From Segetibacter sp. (GTDB lineage Bacteria > Bacteroidota > Bacteroidia > Chitinophagales > Chitinophagaceae): a stretch of 40,078 nucleotides of DNA. Of this stretch, positions 9,233 to 17,654 are shown piece by piece (the stretch's first letter is position 1; each line of letters opens with the position of its first letter). Under the pieces are notes generated by a model that searched no databases, was not told where the DNA came from, and worked only from the letters and a program-made list of their open reading frames with translations. The stretch spans positions 1 to 40,078 of the forward strand of contig NZ_JAOQAH010000015.1 of NCBI RefSeq assembly GCF_025963695.1, written 5' to 3'. Both the position numbers and the translations under genes were made by a program.

Positions 9233-10490
9233 AATAATAATAGGCTACTGAAGATGGATAATTAGATAAAATGCCGTCAAACTTTCCCTGCAGGAAATAT
9301 TTATTAATATTCTCAGGCACGTCAAGAGTCCAAACAAAAGCCTTTCGACCTGCTGCATGCATTCTTTCCACTTCTTCATTTTGCAATCCCAGGGTCCATC
9401 TTGGTGCCCATATTTTTGCATTTGTAGTTGTTACATCTTGCGGTGTCAGTTCTACTACCGAGGGTATGTTTTGATACCCGGAAAGTTTCAGAAAATTTTT
9501 CAATACGTCTTCATCGGGTATCCCAATAGTGATATTAAGATTGCGTCCCATTGCTGCTGCCTTCTGCATATATTCAACTTGCAGGTCCCGCTCTTTTTGC
9601 ATAGATCCGGTGAATTTTGTATCAAGCCAAACATATCGTAATGAGGTATTATACACCACGGCATCTAAAGCTTCGCGCAAAGTAGGAATGCGTTCGCCTT
9701 TTATCAGCCGCACCAATCCGTTCAACTGGGCATAACTGTAATTTTCTATTGGCCCTACCATGCCGTTTTTTTGAATCAGTCTTTCATTTATAGTTGCATC
9801 GTGATATAAGACAGGAACACTGTCACTTGTGAACCGCACATCTATCTCGATACCTGTAGCCCCTAACCGCGACGCCATTTTTATAATCTCTACAGTATTT
9901 TCTGAAGCGGGCAGCAGGTCAGAGGTACGGCCCCCTCCCCGATGAGCAACAATTTCAAGCGGTGTTGCCCTATATAAGGGACGACTATACTGCAAACTGA
10001 TAGGTCTATCAGGAGGAACATCCCCAGTTCCGAACGTACCAGTTATAACGATTGCAGGTATGGTATCCGGATTTGAAGAGTCAAGTAAATAACCTACTCC
10101 GCTATTTTTACTAAGGGTAAACCTTGCTAACCCGGTTTCGGTATTAACTACATTGCGCCAATAGCCGTTTAATAAGATGGTGCTGTCTAACCTTTTTCCT
10201 TCACAAATAACATAAACAACCTGCCTTTCGCAAAACATAGATAAATGGTAGGTGGTATCTCTACCATTTGCGGTATAGCTCCATTTTAAAGCTGCTGATG
10301 GCCCAAATACATCAGTTCCGTCAGTAATGGAATAAACACCTTCCAGCTTATTTCGTGTGTTGTGGGTTAAAACAGTTGCAGTAGAGGAACTAAATAAATC
10401 CCACCTGGCATCAGGAACAGGTGCCTCGTATTTTTTCTTGCATGAAAAGATAAGCATACACAATATTGCAACACAGTACTGTTTCATCAT
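9219..10490 (-). CDS. Glycerophosphodiester phosphodiesterase lipoprotein
   Basis: A 423-residue protein. The signal ends in LIFSC, making Cys17 the likely lipid anchor. Residues about 25-170 form an extra N-terminal beta-rich domain. The GDPD TIM barrel starts at about 178: AHRGGG (His183, Arg184), GIEIDVRFTSD (Glu215, Asp217), VLYHDATINE (His230) and, near the end, FVWTLD and FDGILSNYPS. All catalytic and metal residues of the family are present. It should hydrolyse glycerophosphodiesters in the periplasm or at the outer membrane. Its start overlaps the stop of the upstream barrel gene in an ATGA arrangement, and a second barrel gene overlaps its end. Confidence 0.93.
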   Translation of the reverse strand: MMKQYCVAILCMLIFSCKKKYEAPVPDARWDLFSSSTATVLTHNTRNKLEGVYSITDGTDVFGPSAALKWSYTANGRDTTYHLSMFCERQVVYVICEGKRLDSTILLNGYWRNVVNTETGLARFTLSKNSGVGYLLDSSNPDTIPAIVITGTFGTGDVPPDRPISLQYSRPLYRATPLEIVAHRGGGRTSDLLPASENTVEIIKMASRLGATGIEIDVRFTSDSVPVLYHDATINERLIQKNGMVGPIENYSYAQLNGLVRLIKGERIPTLREALDAVVYNTSLRYVWLDTKFTGSMQKERDLQVEYMQKAAAMGRNLNITIGIPDEDVLKNFLKLSGYQNIPSVVELTPQDVTTTNAKIWAPRWTLGLQNEEVERMHAAGRKAFVWTLDVPENINKYFLQGKFDGILSNYPSSVAYYYYAKQ

Positions 10491-11227
10491 AAAATAAGGC
10501 CAATTATTAATTGAGGAAAAAATAAGTTACGGTCGAAACTTTCAAACGCTGGCCATGTTTGCCAAAAAAAATCTGTGTAAAGCGCACGAAAACCAAGTGT
10601 AAGATTTCGGTTACCGTAGAATGGCTGTTCAAGTGCAATTGTATAAGACGACCCACTGAAAACTCTGTAATCTGTTGTGACCCGCTCGTTGCCCGCAAAA
10701 GTCTTAATATTGAAATTCATAATTGCGTCAGCCCTAAAAGAAAGCAATACTTGTTTATTGAACCTGTATCCAATTGCTACATTTGGAATGTTTTGCCATC
10801 CGCTACCTCTTGATTTAAATCCTGCAAAATTCACAAATCCAAACCAATATCCCACCTCGTTGCCTGCACCAACTGATACCCTGTTATTTAATGCTGTCGT
10901 CCATCGTGCACCAACTGTTGCTAGATTTTGCAGGAGTTGGATGGATAGTCTTCCGTCAAGATTTACTTTGTTACCTACTTTTCTAATTACATGAAAATCA
11001 CCTGCAGGAACACGGTAGTGCAGCTCTTCGGTAATATCGTACGGAAGCGTGGTTGCAGTAAGACCAATGGAAGTGGTCCACTTGCTGCTCATGGGATGAG
11101 GAAAATAAATGAATTTCTGCTGTTCGATAGGAAGGTTCTGAGCGGCTGTGCTTTTTGAAAAAGCAGACAAGCAAATAATAATACAGACGCAAATACCCGG
11201 TGTTTTCAATAGAGAAGGTGTCATCAA
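10487..11227 (-). CDS. Outer-membrane beta-barrel protein, first gene of GDPD operon
   Basis: A 246-residue protein with a signal peptide (residues about 1-28, cut near STAA/QNLP). The mature sequence has repeated amphipathic strands with Gly and aromatic residues (RVSVGAGNEVGYWFGFVNFA, PNVAIGYRFNKQVLLSFRAD, NLTLGFRALYTDFFWQ), as in small outer-membrane barrels. The stop overlaps the next gene's start (ATGA at 10487-10490). Because it flanks a glycerophosphodiesterase together with another barrel, a role in letting phosphodiesters or their products across the outer membrane is possible, but this is inference. Confidence 0.82.
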   Translation of the reverse strand: MMTPSLLKTPGICVCIIICLSAFSKSTAAQNLPIEQQKFIYFPHPMSSKWTTSIGLTATTLPYDITEELHYRVPAGDFHVIRKVGNKVNLDGRLSIQLLQNLATVGARWTTALNNRVSVGAGNEVGYWFGFVNFAGFKSRGSGWQNIPNVAIGYRFNKQVLLSFRADAIMNFNIKTFAGNERVTTDYRVFSGSSYTIALEQPFYGNRNLTLGFRALYTDFFWQTWPAFESFDRNLFFPQLIIGLIL

Positions 11228-11395
11228 TTACTAATCTTATTTTTTCTCGGTTTGGCATAAGAAACGCAGCTACTATCAATAAAGTATTAGTCAACGTTGC
11301 TATTATTCGGTAGAAATTGCGGAATTTCTCCGTGTTTACGAATGATGCAAAAAACAAGCCCTGAACCGACAATGCAATAAATAGATGGAATACAA

Positions 11396-11423
11396 AAAGG
11401 CCTGGTCTGTTGACCAAGCCTTT
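11396..11423 (-). terminator. Terminator of the sugar-phosphate isomerase-like gene
   Basis: AAAGGCCTGGTC pairs with GACCAAGCCTTT (12 bp, one G-U) around a TGTT loop. On the minus strand the stem runs into TTTTTGTA. It lies 21 bp after the stop codon at 11444. Confidence 0.8.
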
Positions 11424-11443
11424 AAAATTCGTATGACTATTTG

Positions 11444-12355
11444 CTACACTTTAATTTTCAAAGACTCTAAATAGGCTTTAGTTATAGTGCCGCATTGTAC
11501 CGGAGTTTTATCTTTATCAGGCACTGCATCTAATTCTACCACACCCCATCCGTTAAACCTTATACTGTCTAAAGCCTTAAAAAAGGCTGGCAGGTTAACT
11601 TTACCCTGACCTAATTCAACAAAAGTATATGCTTTGGATTCTCCTGCAGCATTTTGGCGAACATCTTTTAAGTGCAGAGCGTGTATGCGATCTTTATAAC
11701 TATTTAAGGCTGTAACCGGATCGCCACCTCCCTGGAAATAATGTGCAATATCTAATAAGAAATGAACGTTTTTGCTGTCGCAATTTTCAAGGATAATCCT
11801 GACCTCTTCAGGTGTTTGACCAAGCTGCCCCATATGGTTGTGATAGTTTGTCTGCACCCCAATCTCCTGCGTACGTTTTCCTATTTCATTTATCAACTTA
11901 CCATACTTAACCAGATCTTCTGTACTTGGGTCTCCGGCTTTGGGTCTTGAAGAATTTGTTACCTGGATATTTGCGCCTCCAAGCGCTTTTACAAATTTAG
12001 CATTGCTTACATGGGTCTCAATCACGGCCGCATCGTTTCCTGTATTGATGTTTGCATTGCCACTTGAGAACATGGGTAACTTTAATTTGTGCTGCTCTAA
12101 TAGTGCGCGCATTTCCTCAGGTTTGGTTCCGAAGTCTTTAACAACATTAGACCTTAATTGTATGCCTTTAAATCCTAAACCGGCAATATCTTTTATAGCC
12201 TGTACATCGTTACCTCCCCAGGTAATTGCAGAATAAGCAAGCTTCATGTCAGGAGCTATCGTGGCGCGGTTTGCTGACCATGACCCAAAAGACAAACCGC
12301 CTGCTGCCAACCCTAAACTGGTTATGAATTTTCTACGTGATAGATCGGAAGCCAT
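11444..12355 (-). CDS. Tat-exported sugar phosphate isomerase/epimerase-like TIM-barrel protein
   Basis: A 303-residue protein. The N-terminus SRRKFITSLGLAAGGLSFGS is a twin-arginine signal. The rest is a xylose-isomerase-like TIM barrel (AP endonuclease family 2 fold): MKLAYSAITWGG, GFKGIQLRSN, QTNYHNHMGQ (metal-site His), NVHFLLDIAHYFQGGGDP, HALHLKDVR (metal-site His) and GWGVVELDA. Many Bacteroidota relatives are secreted and handle sugars or polyols; the substrate is unknown here. It is a single gene with its own terminator at 11396-11423. Confidence 0.9.
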   Translation of the reverse strand: MASDLSRRKFITSLGLAAGGLSFGSWSANRATIAPDMKLAYSAITWGGNDVQAIKDIAGLGFKGIQLRSNVVKDFGTKPEEMRALLEQHKLKLPMFSSGNANINTGNDAAVIETHVSNAKFVKALGGANIQVTNSSRPKAGDPSTEDLVKYGKLINEIGKRTQEIGVQTNYHNHMGQLGQTPEEVRIILENCDSKNVHFLLDIAHYFQGGGDPVTALNSYKDRIHALHLKDVRQNAAGESKAYTFVELGQGKVNLPAFFKALDSIRFNGWGVVELDAVPDKDKTPVQCGTITKAYLESLKIKV

Positions 12356-12659
12356 AATTAAATTTTTAAAATTCTATTATAATTACTACAAAAACGATTG
12401 AAAAATTACATTTTATTTTCCAAGTTCATTATTGCAATTATAGAAATGACTACGAAAGTGAACGCGGCAGGAGGAAAAGTGATTAGGGATGAAAAAAACA
12501 AGAGATAGCAAAAGACAAAAAAGGCGGAATAGAATTACCTGAGATGAACGAAATGCGTCGCAACCAGAGTTTGATAAGTGAGCAAAAGCTGGGTAAAAAC
12601 TTTCTTTGTTACAAATTGACAATTTGCATTTTATTGACAATAAGGATATGATGAATAAT
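12356..12659. other. 304-bp intergenic region
   Basis: No coding sequence supported. A copy of the dispersed element is at 12543-12564. The 12400-12540 stretch is purine-rich without clear signals. Confidence 0.4.
12543..12564 (+). repeat. Dispersed intergenic element, copy 3 (C/G type)
   Basis: GATGAACGAAATGCGTCGCA then AC; differs from copy 2 at only a few bases, with T instead of A at the centre of the dyad. It is oriented against its minus-strand neighbours. Confidence 0.65.
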
Positions 12660-12881
12660 TTAAAAAAGACAGTCGTCGTTAAAATCGTGTCCCCACATTG
12701 CTTTAAGCGGCTTATTACCTTTTTCTGCTGCAGCCTTATGCTTTTGAAGTTCGAGCTCGAGCTCCGCAATTCTTTCCTTCAACTTTTCAATTGACTCTTG
12801 TTTTGGAACTTCACAATCGTTTGTATCACTTTTCAAATAGTTATCAGAGACAGGCTCACCGTACTTAATCCTTTGGTCCAT
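12660..12881 (-). CDS. Small coiled-coil protein, unknown
   Basis: A 73-residue ORF starting MDQRIKYGEP and ending HDFNDDCLF. An AAGGA ribosome-binding site lies about 5 nt before the ATG, which supports it as a gene. Residues 31-55 (IEKLKERIAELELELQKHKA) are a clear heptad-type coiled coil. Composition is acidic/basic-balanced and unlike the surrounding shadow frames. It could be a free-standing regulator or the remnant of a longer protein. Family not recognised. Confidence 0.55.
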   Translation of the reverse strand: MDQRIKYGEPVSDNYLKSDTNDCEVPKQESIEKLKERIAELELELQKHKAAAEKGNKPLKAMWGHDFNDDCLF

Positions 12882-13311
12882 TTTCTTTCCTTTTTATTTG
12901 CAATCGTTACACCGAATATTCCTTTGTTTCTTATACCAGTACTACAAGATTTTAAAAACTGTAACCAATCTATTATTTTTAATTATAATCTGTTAATTAT
13001 CAGCGTTTTGCAATAATAGCAGAAATTATTTTCATTGCTTGAAATAAAATGAATGGACTTGTTTACCCGCTGCTATTTGAATATAGATATTTGAAAAGAA
13101 GACTAAAAAAAGGTAGCTCAAGTTGCACAACTGTGAAAAGAGGCTGTAAACGAAAAGAAGCTAACGAATGCTTTTTCCCGAAAGAATGATTAAAGAATGT
13201 AAGTTTTCAAGGAGCAGAAATAAGTAGTATTTCGGTGTGCATTAAACCTTTGTTGGAATATTCTGTTTCTTATTATTTTTTTATATAACTTTTAAAAAAA
13301 ATTGAATGATT
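12882..13311. other. 430-bp AT-rich intergenic region
   Basis: This divergent spacer between the small coiled-coil gene and the DUF2911 gene contains no supported gene, hairpin or repeat copy. Promoters for both must lie here; no perfect TAnnTTTG box was found. Confidence 0.4.
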
Positions 13312-13833
13312 ATGAAAAAGATCTTATGTGTTTCACTAGTTGCCGCTACGCTGCTGACAAGTGTAAAAAGTTTTTCGCAAGGTGATAAATCAAATAGGCC
13401 AAGTCCGCCTGCCACAGCAACAGCGACTACTGCCGGAGGAAATACGATTACAATAAATTATAGCCAGCCGGCAGTGAAAGGAAGAACGGTGGGAACAGAC
13501 ATTGCCACATATGGAAAAGTTTGGCGTACAGGAGCAAACGAAGCGACTGTTTTTGAAATTTCGCAGGATGCTCAAATAGAAGGCAAATATCCTTTAAAGG
13601 CTGGAAAATATGGCCTATATAGTATTCCCGGTGAAAAGAAATGGACAGTAATCTTCAATAAAACATGGAACCAATGGGGCACAGTTTATAAAGAAGCTGA
13701 TGATGCATTACGTGTAGAGCTCGATACAAAAAAAGCACCCAATTTTACAGAGAAGATGACCTTCCAGGTAAATAAGAATGGAATGGTTAATTTAATGTGG
13801 GGGGATAAGGCAGTAAGTTTTACAGTAAAATAA
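13312..13833 (+). CDS. DUF2911 domain exported protein
   Basis: A 173-residue protein from the ATG at 13312 (MKKILCVSLV); an ATG two codons earlier is possible. A signal peptide precedes QGDKSNRPSPPATA. The rest is a full DUF2911 domain: ITINYSQPAVKGRTVG, GKVWRTGANEATVFEIS, LKAGKYGLYSIPGEKKWTVI and FNKTWNQWGTVYKEADDALR. The family is common in Bacteroidota and its biochemical role is unknown. A strong terminator follows. The gene is convergent with ubiD. Confidence 0.92.
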   Translation: MKKILCVSLVAATLLTSVKSFSQGDKSNRPSPPATATATTAGGNTITINYSQPAVKGRTVGTDIATYGKVWRTGANEATVFEISQDAQIEGKYPLKAGKYGLYSIPGEKKWTVIFNKTWNQWGTVYKEADDALRVELDTKKAPNFTEKMTFQVNKNGMVNLMWGDKAVSFTVK

Positions 13834-13852
13834 AATTGATACCAAAGACTAT

Positions 13853-13882
13853 AAAAGCTCCGTAAGAAATTGCGGAGCTTTT
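13853..13882. terminator. Bidirectional terminator between DUF2911 gene and ubiD
   Basis: A perfect 10-bp stem, AAAAGCTCCG/CGGAGCTTTT, with a 10-nt loop. The U-run is supplied by the arm itself in both directions. It lies between convergent genes. Confidence 0.85.
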
Positions 13883-13957
13883 AGTTTAGATCAATCCTTA
13901 CCTACGAATTTCGAAACATCGTGCTCTATTAGTTATGTGTCTTTATAACCTTACTGA

Positions 13958-15793
13958 TCAGTTTCGATATAAACTTCCTCCTTTTGCAAATAAGCGGTCT
14001 ATCTTTTTTTCTATTGCAGGATCTTTTTCAACCGGGGGTGCATGATGAGGTTTTATCCTTGCATCAATAATCAACGGCCCTGCACATCCCCAGTGCTTAT
14101 TTTTTATAAACTCATTGACGCCATAAATATCATGAGAAGGATTACACCTGGTGTAAGCAACCCATAAATAATTATTAAGCGTTGCAGCAACAAAATTGCT
14201 ATCATCGCACACAACAATAAATGGGGTACACGATAACTCGCTGTCCCTATTTTTTAATTGATCGTTGAGGATTTGCATTTCCTGCCGCGCAGCCTCATAA
14301 GTAGAAAACTTACTTGTTTGTAAAGCAACAACCCCCGGCAAGCAAAGTTTTGGATTTTGGAAATCTTGAACACCTTGCAAAACGGCAGGTACTTCCAAAC
14401 AAAGTTCTCTTTTTACCTCGCCATACGCTGCAAATACAACTTTACTTCCGCTGTTTAAACCAGTGCCGGAATAATCTAAAGTATCTATAGTTGTATTAGT
14501 GTAGAAGTGAACATCGCGAGACAAATCAATACGTTGAAGGAGGTACTTCATAAACTCTTTCACCTTGTAAGTCTTTAACTGGTTTGTATCATCAGCAGTA
14601 ATAAAAAGGAACTTGGCAAGGCTAAGCTGCCCCGTACCTAATATATGATTGGCGATAGTGAGAATTTCAGCAGGTTGCTGTGTTGGCATGTAAGGGGTAT
14701 ACCTTTCGCTGCCTATTGCCAGTAAGAGGGGATGAACTCCTGCCGCATCTACAGCATGCACTTCTTTAAGTCCGGGTATCTCGTTTGGGATTGCATCTCC
14801 TGTTATTTCATGTATTAGCTGACCAAAACTGGTATCTTCCTGGGGTGGACGCCCCACAACGGTAAAAGGCCAAATGGCATTTTTTCGCGCATACACTTTT
14901 CGCACCCGCATCAAAGGAAATGAATGGGTAAGGCTGTAGTATCCGAGGTGGTCCCCGAAAGGGCCCTCTGGTTTATTTTCGCCCGGGTAAACTTCGCCGG
15001 TTATAACAAAGTCCGCATCTGTACTTATACAAAATCCATCATCGTAACTGTACCTGAAACGTCTTCCCCCTAAGACACCTGCAAATGTCATTTCGCTGAT
15101 ACCTTCCGGCAAAGGCATTACTGCAGATAAGGTGTGTGATGGAGGCCCCCCAACAAAACAGCTTACTTTTAGCGGAAGTCCTTTTTTATTTGCTTTGGTT
15201 TGATGAATACCAATGCCACGATGCAGCTGGTAATGAAGTCCGATCTCTTTATTCAACTCATATTCATTTCCGCTCAATTGTATGCGATACATTCCCAGGT
15301 TTGCATTCATAATACCTGGCTTGTCTATATCTTCGGTATACACCTGTGGGAGCGTTACAAATGCACCTCCGTCTTTTCGCCAATGCTGAATTAAGGGCAG
15401 ATCAGAAATCTGAATTTCTTCTGAGAGAACCGGCTTTGCTAACGGATTTTTTAAAGGCAATGCTTTAAGCGCAGCAAAACCGGTCTTTATGTTTTTAAAA
15501 GGTTGCCTGATTGCTTTTACCGGGTCATTTTTTAATTCTACCAGTTTCTGTACTGATGCCAGTGTGTCTCTGAAAATAAACTTGCTCCTTTCTAATGTTC
15601 CAAAAATGTTTGATGCAGCCCTGAATTTCGATCCTTTTACATTTTCGAATAACAAGGCTGGGCCACCTGTTTCATGTACTCTTAAATGGATAGCAGCCAT
15701 TTCAAGATAAGGGTCTACTTCCTCCCTGATCCTGATTAAGTGATTGTTTTTCTCAAGGTCAAGCAAACATTGTTCTAGGGAGCTATAGGTCAT
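13958..15793 (-). CDS. UbiD-family prenyl-FMN-dependent decarboxylase
   Basis: A 611-residue protein starting at the ATG at 15793 (MTYSSLEQCLLDLEKNNHLI); the frame stays open 61 codons further upstream, but that stretch is unlike the family and lies over the promoter. UbiD features include GGPALLFENVKG near the N-terminus, GIGIHQTKAN, KPEGPFGDHLGYYS with the catalytic Glu/Asp cluster, and VVGRPPQEDTSFGQLIHEIT. Known members decarboxylate aromatic or alpha,beta-unsaturated acids using prenylated FMN; many act in quinone biosynthesis. The exact substrate is unknown. No UbiX partner is in the window. It diverges from pdxJ with its own TACTTTTG -7 box at 15812-15819. Confidence 0.92.
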   Translation of the reverse strand: MTYSSLEQCLLDLEKNNHLIRIREEVDPYLEMAAIHLRVHETGGPALLFENVKGSKFRAASNIFGTLERSKFIFRDTLASVQKLVELKNDPVKAIRQPFKNIKTGFAALKALPLKNPLAKPVLSEEIQISDLPLIQHWRKDGGAFVTLPQVYTEDIDKPGIMNANLGMYRIQLSGNEYELNKEIGLHYQLHRGIGIHQTKANKKGLPLKVSCFVGGPPSHTLSAVMPLPEGISEMTFAGVLGGRRFRYSYDDGFCISTDADFVITGEVYPGENKPEGPFGDHLGYYSLTHSFPLMRVRKVYARKNAIWPFTVVGRPPQEDTSFGQLIHEITGDAIPNEIPGLKEVHAVDAAGVHPLLLAIGSERYTPYMPTQQPAEILTIANHILGTGQLSLAKFLFITADDTNQLKTYKVKEFMKYLLQRIDLSRDVHFYTNTTIDTLDYSGTGLNSGSKVVFAAYGEVKRELCLEVPAVLQGVQDFQNPKLCLPGVVALQTSKFSTYEAARQEMQILNDQLKNRDSELSCTPFIVVCDDSNFVAATLNNYLWVAYTRCNPSHDIYGVNEFIKNKHWGCAGPLIIDARIKPHHAPPVEKDPAIEKKIDRLFAKGGSLYRN

Positions 15794-15811
15794 AGAGGCG
15801 AAGGTAAGCTG

Positions 15812-15819
15812 CAAAAGTA
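15812..15819 (-). promoter_or_regulatory. ubiD promoter -7 box
   Basis: TACTTTTG on the minus strand, a perfect match to the Bacteroidota TAnnTTTG -7 box, 18 bp before the ubiD ATG. It implies a very short leader. No clear -33 TTG was identified. Confidence 0.55.
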
Positions 15820-15985
15820 AGGTGCTCGCCTTTAGCTGCCAGCAGCCGGCTTTCAAAGTTTTGTTTGAAAAACGTCGAAAGCCCTCTGCTTCTGGCCACA
15901 GGCAATAAAGCTTTTTAAAGCTGGTCTTAGTACCGCTAGCAAATTTGAATATGATGAAAGAAAGCTTTTTTAGCAAAACATGAAA

Positions 15986-16013
15986 GCCCGAAGCTGGCGG
16001 CCCGAAGCTGGCC
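15986..16013 (+). repeat. 14-bp tandem repeat, two copies
   Basis: GCCCGAAGCTGGCG followed directly by GCCCGAAGCTGGCC, immediately upstream of the pdxJ -7 box. A related CCCGAAGCTGAAGC string occurs at about 28153, so this may be a common intergenic sequence of the genome. Confidence 0.7.
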
Positions 16014-16019
16014 GCAGCC

Positions 16020-16027
16020 TATCTTTG
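16020..16027 (+). promoter_or_regulatory. pdxJ promoter -7 box
   Basis: TATCTTTG, a perfect TAnnTTTG match, ends only 4 bp before the pdxJ ATG. If used, transcription would start at or next to the start codon. Confidence 0.55.
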
Positions 16028-16031
16028 CTGC

Positions 16032-16748
16032 ATGACAAAACTTAGTGTAAACATCAACAAATTTGCAACTTTGAGAAACAGCCGGGGAGGTGACAACCCC
16101 AACGTTTTAAAAGCTGCCCTTGACGCAGAAAGGTTTGGAGCAGATGGGGTAACAGTTCACCCAAGGCCCGATGAAAGACACATTAGATACGATGATGTGC
16201 GGGAGATAAAACAGGCAATTAAAACTGAGTTCAATATAGAAGGAAACCCACAAGAGCAAAGGTTTATAGATCTTGTGCTGGAAGTACGGCCACACCAGGT
16301 AACACTTGTTCCTGATGCACTTGGCCAGATTACTTCAAACCATGGTTGGGATACTATTGCTCACAAAGACTATTTGATAAATATCATTTCGGTTTTCAAG
16401 AATGCAGGCATTCGTACTTCCATCTTTGTTGACCCGGATGTTAAAATGATTGAAGGCGCCAAAGCAAGCGGAACAGACAGAATTGAGCTGTATACCGAAG
16501 GTTATGCAAGAGACTTTCACCTAGATAAGAAGGCTGCTATAAAACCCTATATTGAAGCAGCGAAGGCAGCAAACGAATTGAGTTTAGGTATAAATGCTGG
16601 TCACGATCTTGATCTGCAGAATCTCAAGTTTTTTGCTCAAAATATTCCAGGTTTACTTGAAGTTTCTATAGGACATGCGCTTGTTTGTGATGCGATTTAT
16701 TTTGGTTATGAAAACGCGGTGCAGATGTATAAGAGGCAATTGCAATAG
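16032..16748 (+). CDS. pdxJ: Pyridoxine 5'-phosphate synthase
   Basis: A 238-residue protein of normal PdxJ length. Recognised from KLSVNINKFATLRNSRGG, DGVTVHPRPDERHIRYDDV, the FNIEGNP segment, VTLVPD, ELYTEGYARDFH and LSLGINAGHDLDLQNL. PdxJ condenses 1-deoxyxylulose 5-phosphate with 3-amino-1-hydroxyacetone phosphate to give pyridoxine 5'-phosphate, the last step of the DXP-dependent vitamin B6 pathway in the cytoplasm. It is divergent from ubiD, and a TATCTTTG box almost touches the start codon, with no Shine-Dalgarno room. This is the securest call in the region. Confidence 0.97.
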   Translation: MTKLSVNINKFATLRNSRGGDNPNVLKAALDAERFGADGVTVHPRPDERHIRYDDVREIKQAIKTEFNIEGNPQEQRFIDLVLEVRPHQVTLVPDALGQITSNHGWDTIAHKDYLINIISVFKNAGIRTSIFVDPDVKMIEGAKASGTDRIELYTEGYARDFHLDKKAAIKPYIEAAKAANELSLGINAGHDLDLQNLKFFAQNIPGLLEVSIGHALVCDAIYFGYENAVQMYKRQLQ

Positions 16749-16916
16749 CAGTTACTCTAATGCTGAAAGAAATGAAAATTCCTCTACTAATCCCGCGCTT
16801 ACTATCGCAGCTGTCTTACATCTATGCTGATTTTTTTACCCGACTTGCACCCTTCTTCTTAATTATTTATTTAGAAATGCTAATGGTATCCTTCCAATAG
16901 TCCTTCATGCACGGTT

Positions 16917-16946
16917 ATTGTATATATTATTTAAATTATATACAAT
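16917..16946. promoter_or_regulatory. Perfect inverted repeat before the first DUF4142 gene
   Basis: ATTGTATATA, 10 bp of spacer (TTATTTAAAT), then TATATACAAT. The arms are perfect 10-bp complements ending 18 bp before the start codon. It could be a regulator operator or a 5'-leader hairpin; it has no T-run and so is not a terminator. Confidence 0.6.
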
Positions 16947-16964
16947 AATATTTAAATAACTAAA

Positions 16965-17480
16965 ATGAAGAAAGCAATTTACACAGCACTTTTGCTGTCA
17001 GCGGTAGTATTAGGGTGTAGTAAAAGCGATACGGAACTAAACAACACCGACCAGACATTTGCCCTCCAGGCCAGCATAAGTAATAGCGCCGAGGTTGACG
17101 CCGGAACGCTTGCATCAACGAAGGCAACAAATGCGGAGGTGAAAAAGTTCGCCCAACATATGGTAAGCAGCCACACGTTGGCGCAAACAGATTTGAAGAA
17201 TTTAGGTACCAGTGTTGGTATTGCTGTGAAAGATACAATTGATCCACCGCATGTCGCTTTAAAAGGTCTGTTAATGAGTACACCTGCAGGACGTGCTTTT
17301 GACTCAATTTATATTCATTCCCAAGTGGCAGATCATGATATGACTATTGCCAATTTTCAAACTGAGCAAAACAACGGAAGTCACAGAGACGTACAAGATT
17401 ATGCAAACAGGTATCTTCCGCATATACAAATGCATCGTCAAAGTGCAGATAGTATATCGAGGGCTTTCTTTAGAAGATAA
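16965..17480 (+). CDS. DUF4142 lipoprotein (first of two)
   Basis: A 171-residue protein. The signal LLLSAVVLGC gives a probable lipidated Cys18. The mature part is a helical DUF4142 domain: ISNSAEVDAGTLASTKATNA, EVKKFAQHMVSSHTLAQTDL, FDSIYIHSQVADHDMTIANF and DVQDYANRYLPHIQMHRQSA. DUF4142 proteins form ferritin-like helical bundles and are exported; many occur near stress genes, but function is not established. A second DUF4142 gene follows after a strong terminator, so the two are separately transcribed paralogues. Confidence 0.9.
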   Translation: MKKAIYTALLLSAVVLGCSKSDTELNNTDQTFALQASISNSAEVDAGTLASTKATNAEVKKFAQHMVSSHTLAQTDLKNLGTSVGIAVKDTIDPPHVALKGLLMSTPAGRAFDSIYIHSQVADHDMTIANFQTEQNNGSHRDVQDYANRYLPHIQMHRQSADSISRAFFRR

Positions 17481-17497
17481 CTTCTGTTAACACATAG

Positions 17498-17529
17498 AAA
17501 TGCTGGAAAACTTTTGCTTTCCAGCATTT
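17498..17529 (+). terminator. Terminator after first DUF4142 gene
   Basis: A perfect 12-bp stem (AAATGCTGGAAA/TTTCCAGCATTT) with an 8-nt loop, followed by TTTATTT. Confidence 0.88.
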
Positions 17530-17654
17530 TTTATTTGCAGCCCGCCTCGTTTGCAGGGCTTATGCTCACCTATGGCTGTCCTAAACACCCGCCCAAATGG
17601 AACAAAATTTGCTTTTGCCAACTGAAGTATTTTAAAAGCTAAAAATTAGTTTAT

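Noticed and set aside
10998..11417. 139-codon minus-strand frame with a membrane-like first half
   Set aside because: It starts inside a terminator hairpin, and its second half overlaps the barrel gene in another frame with atypical composition. The first 60 codons look hydrophobic but nothing else supports them.
15794..15976. N-terminal extension of UbiD by 61 residues
   Set aside because: The extension is not family-like and overlies the -7 box; the internal ATG gives the standard N-terminus.
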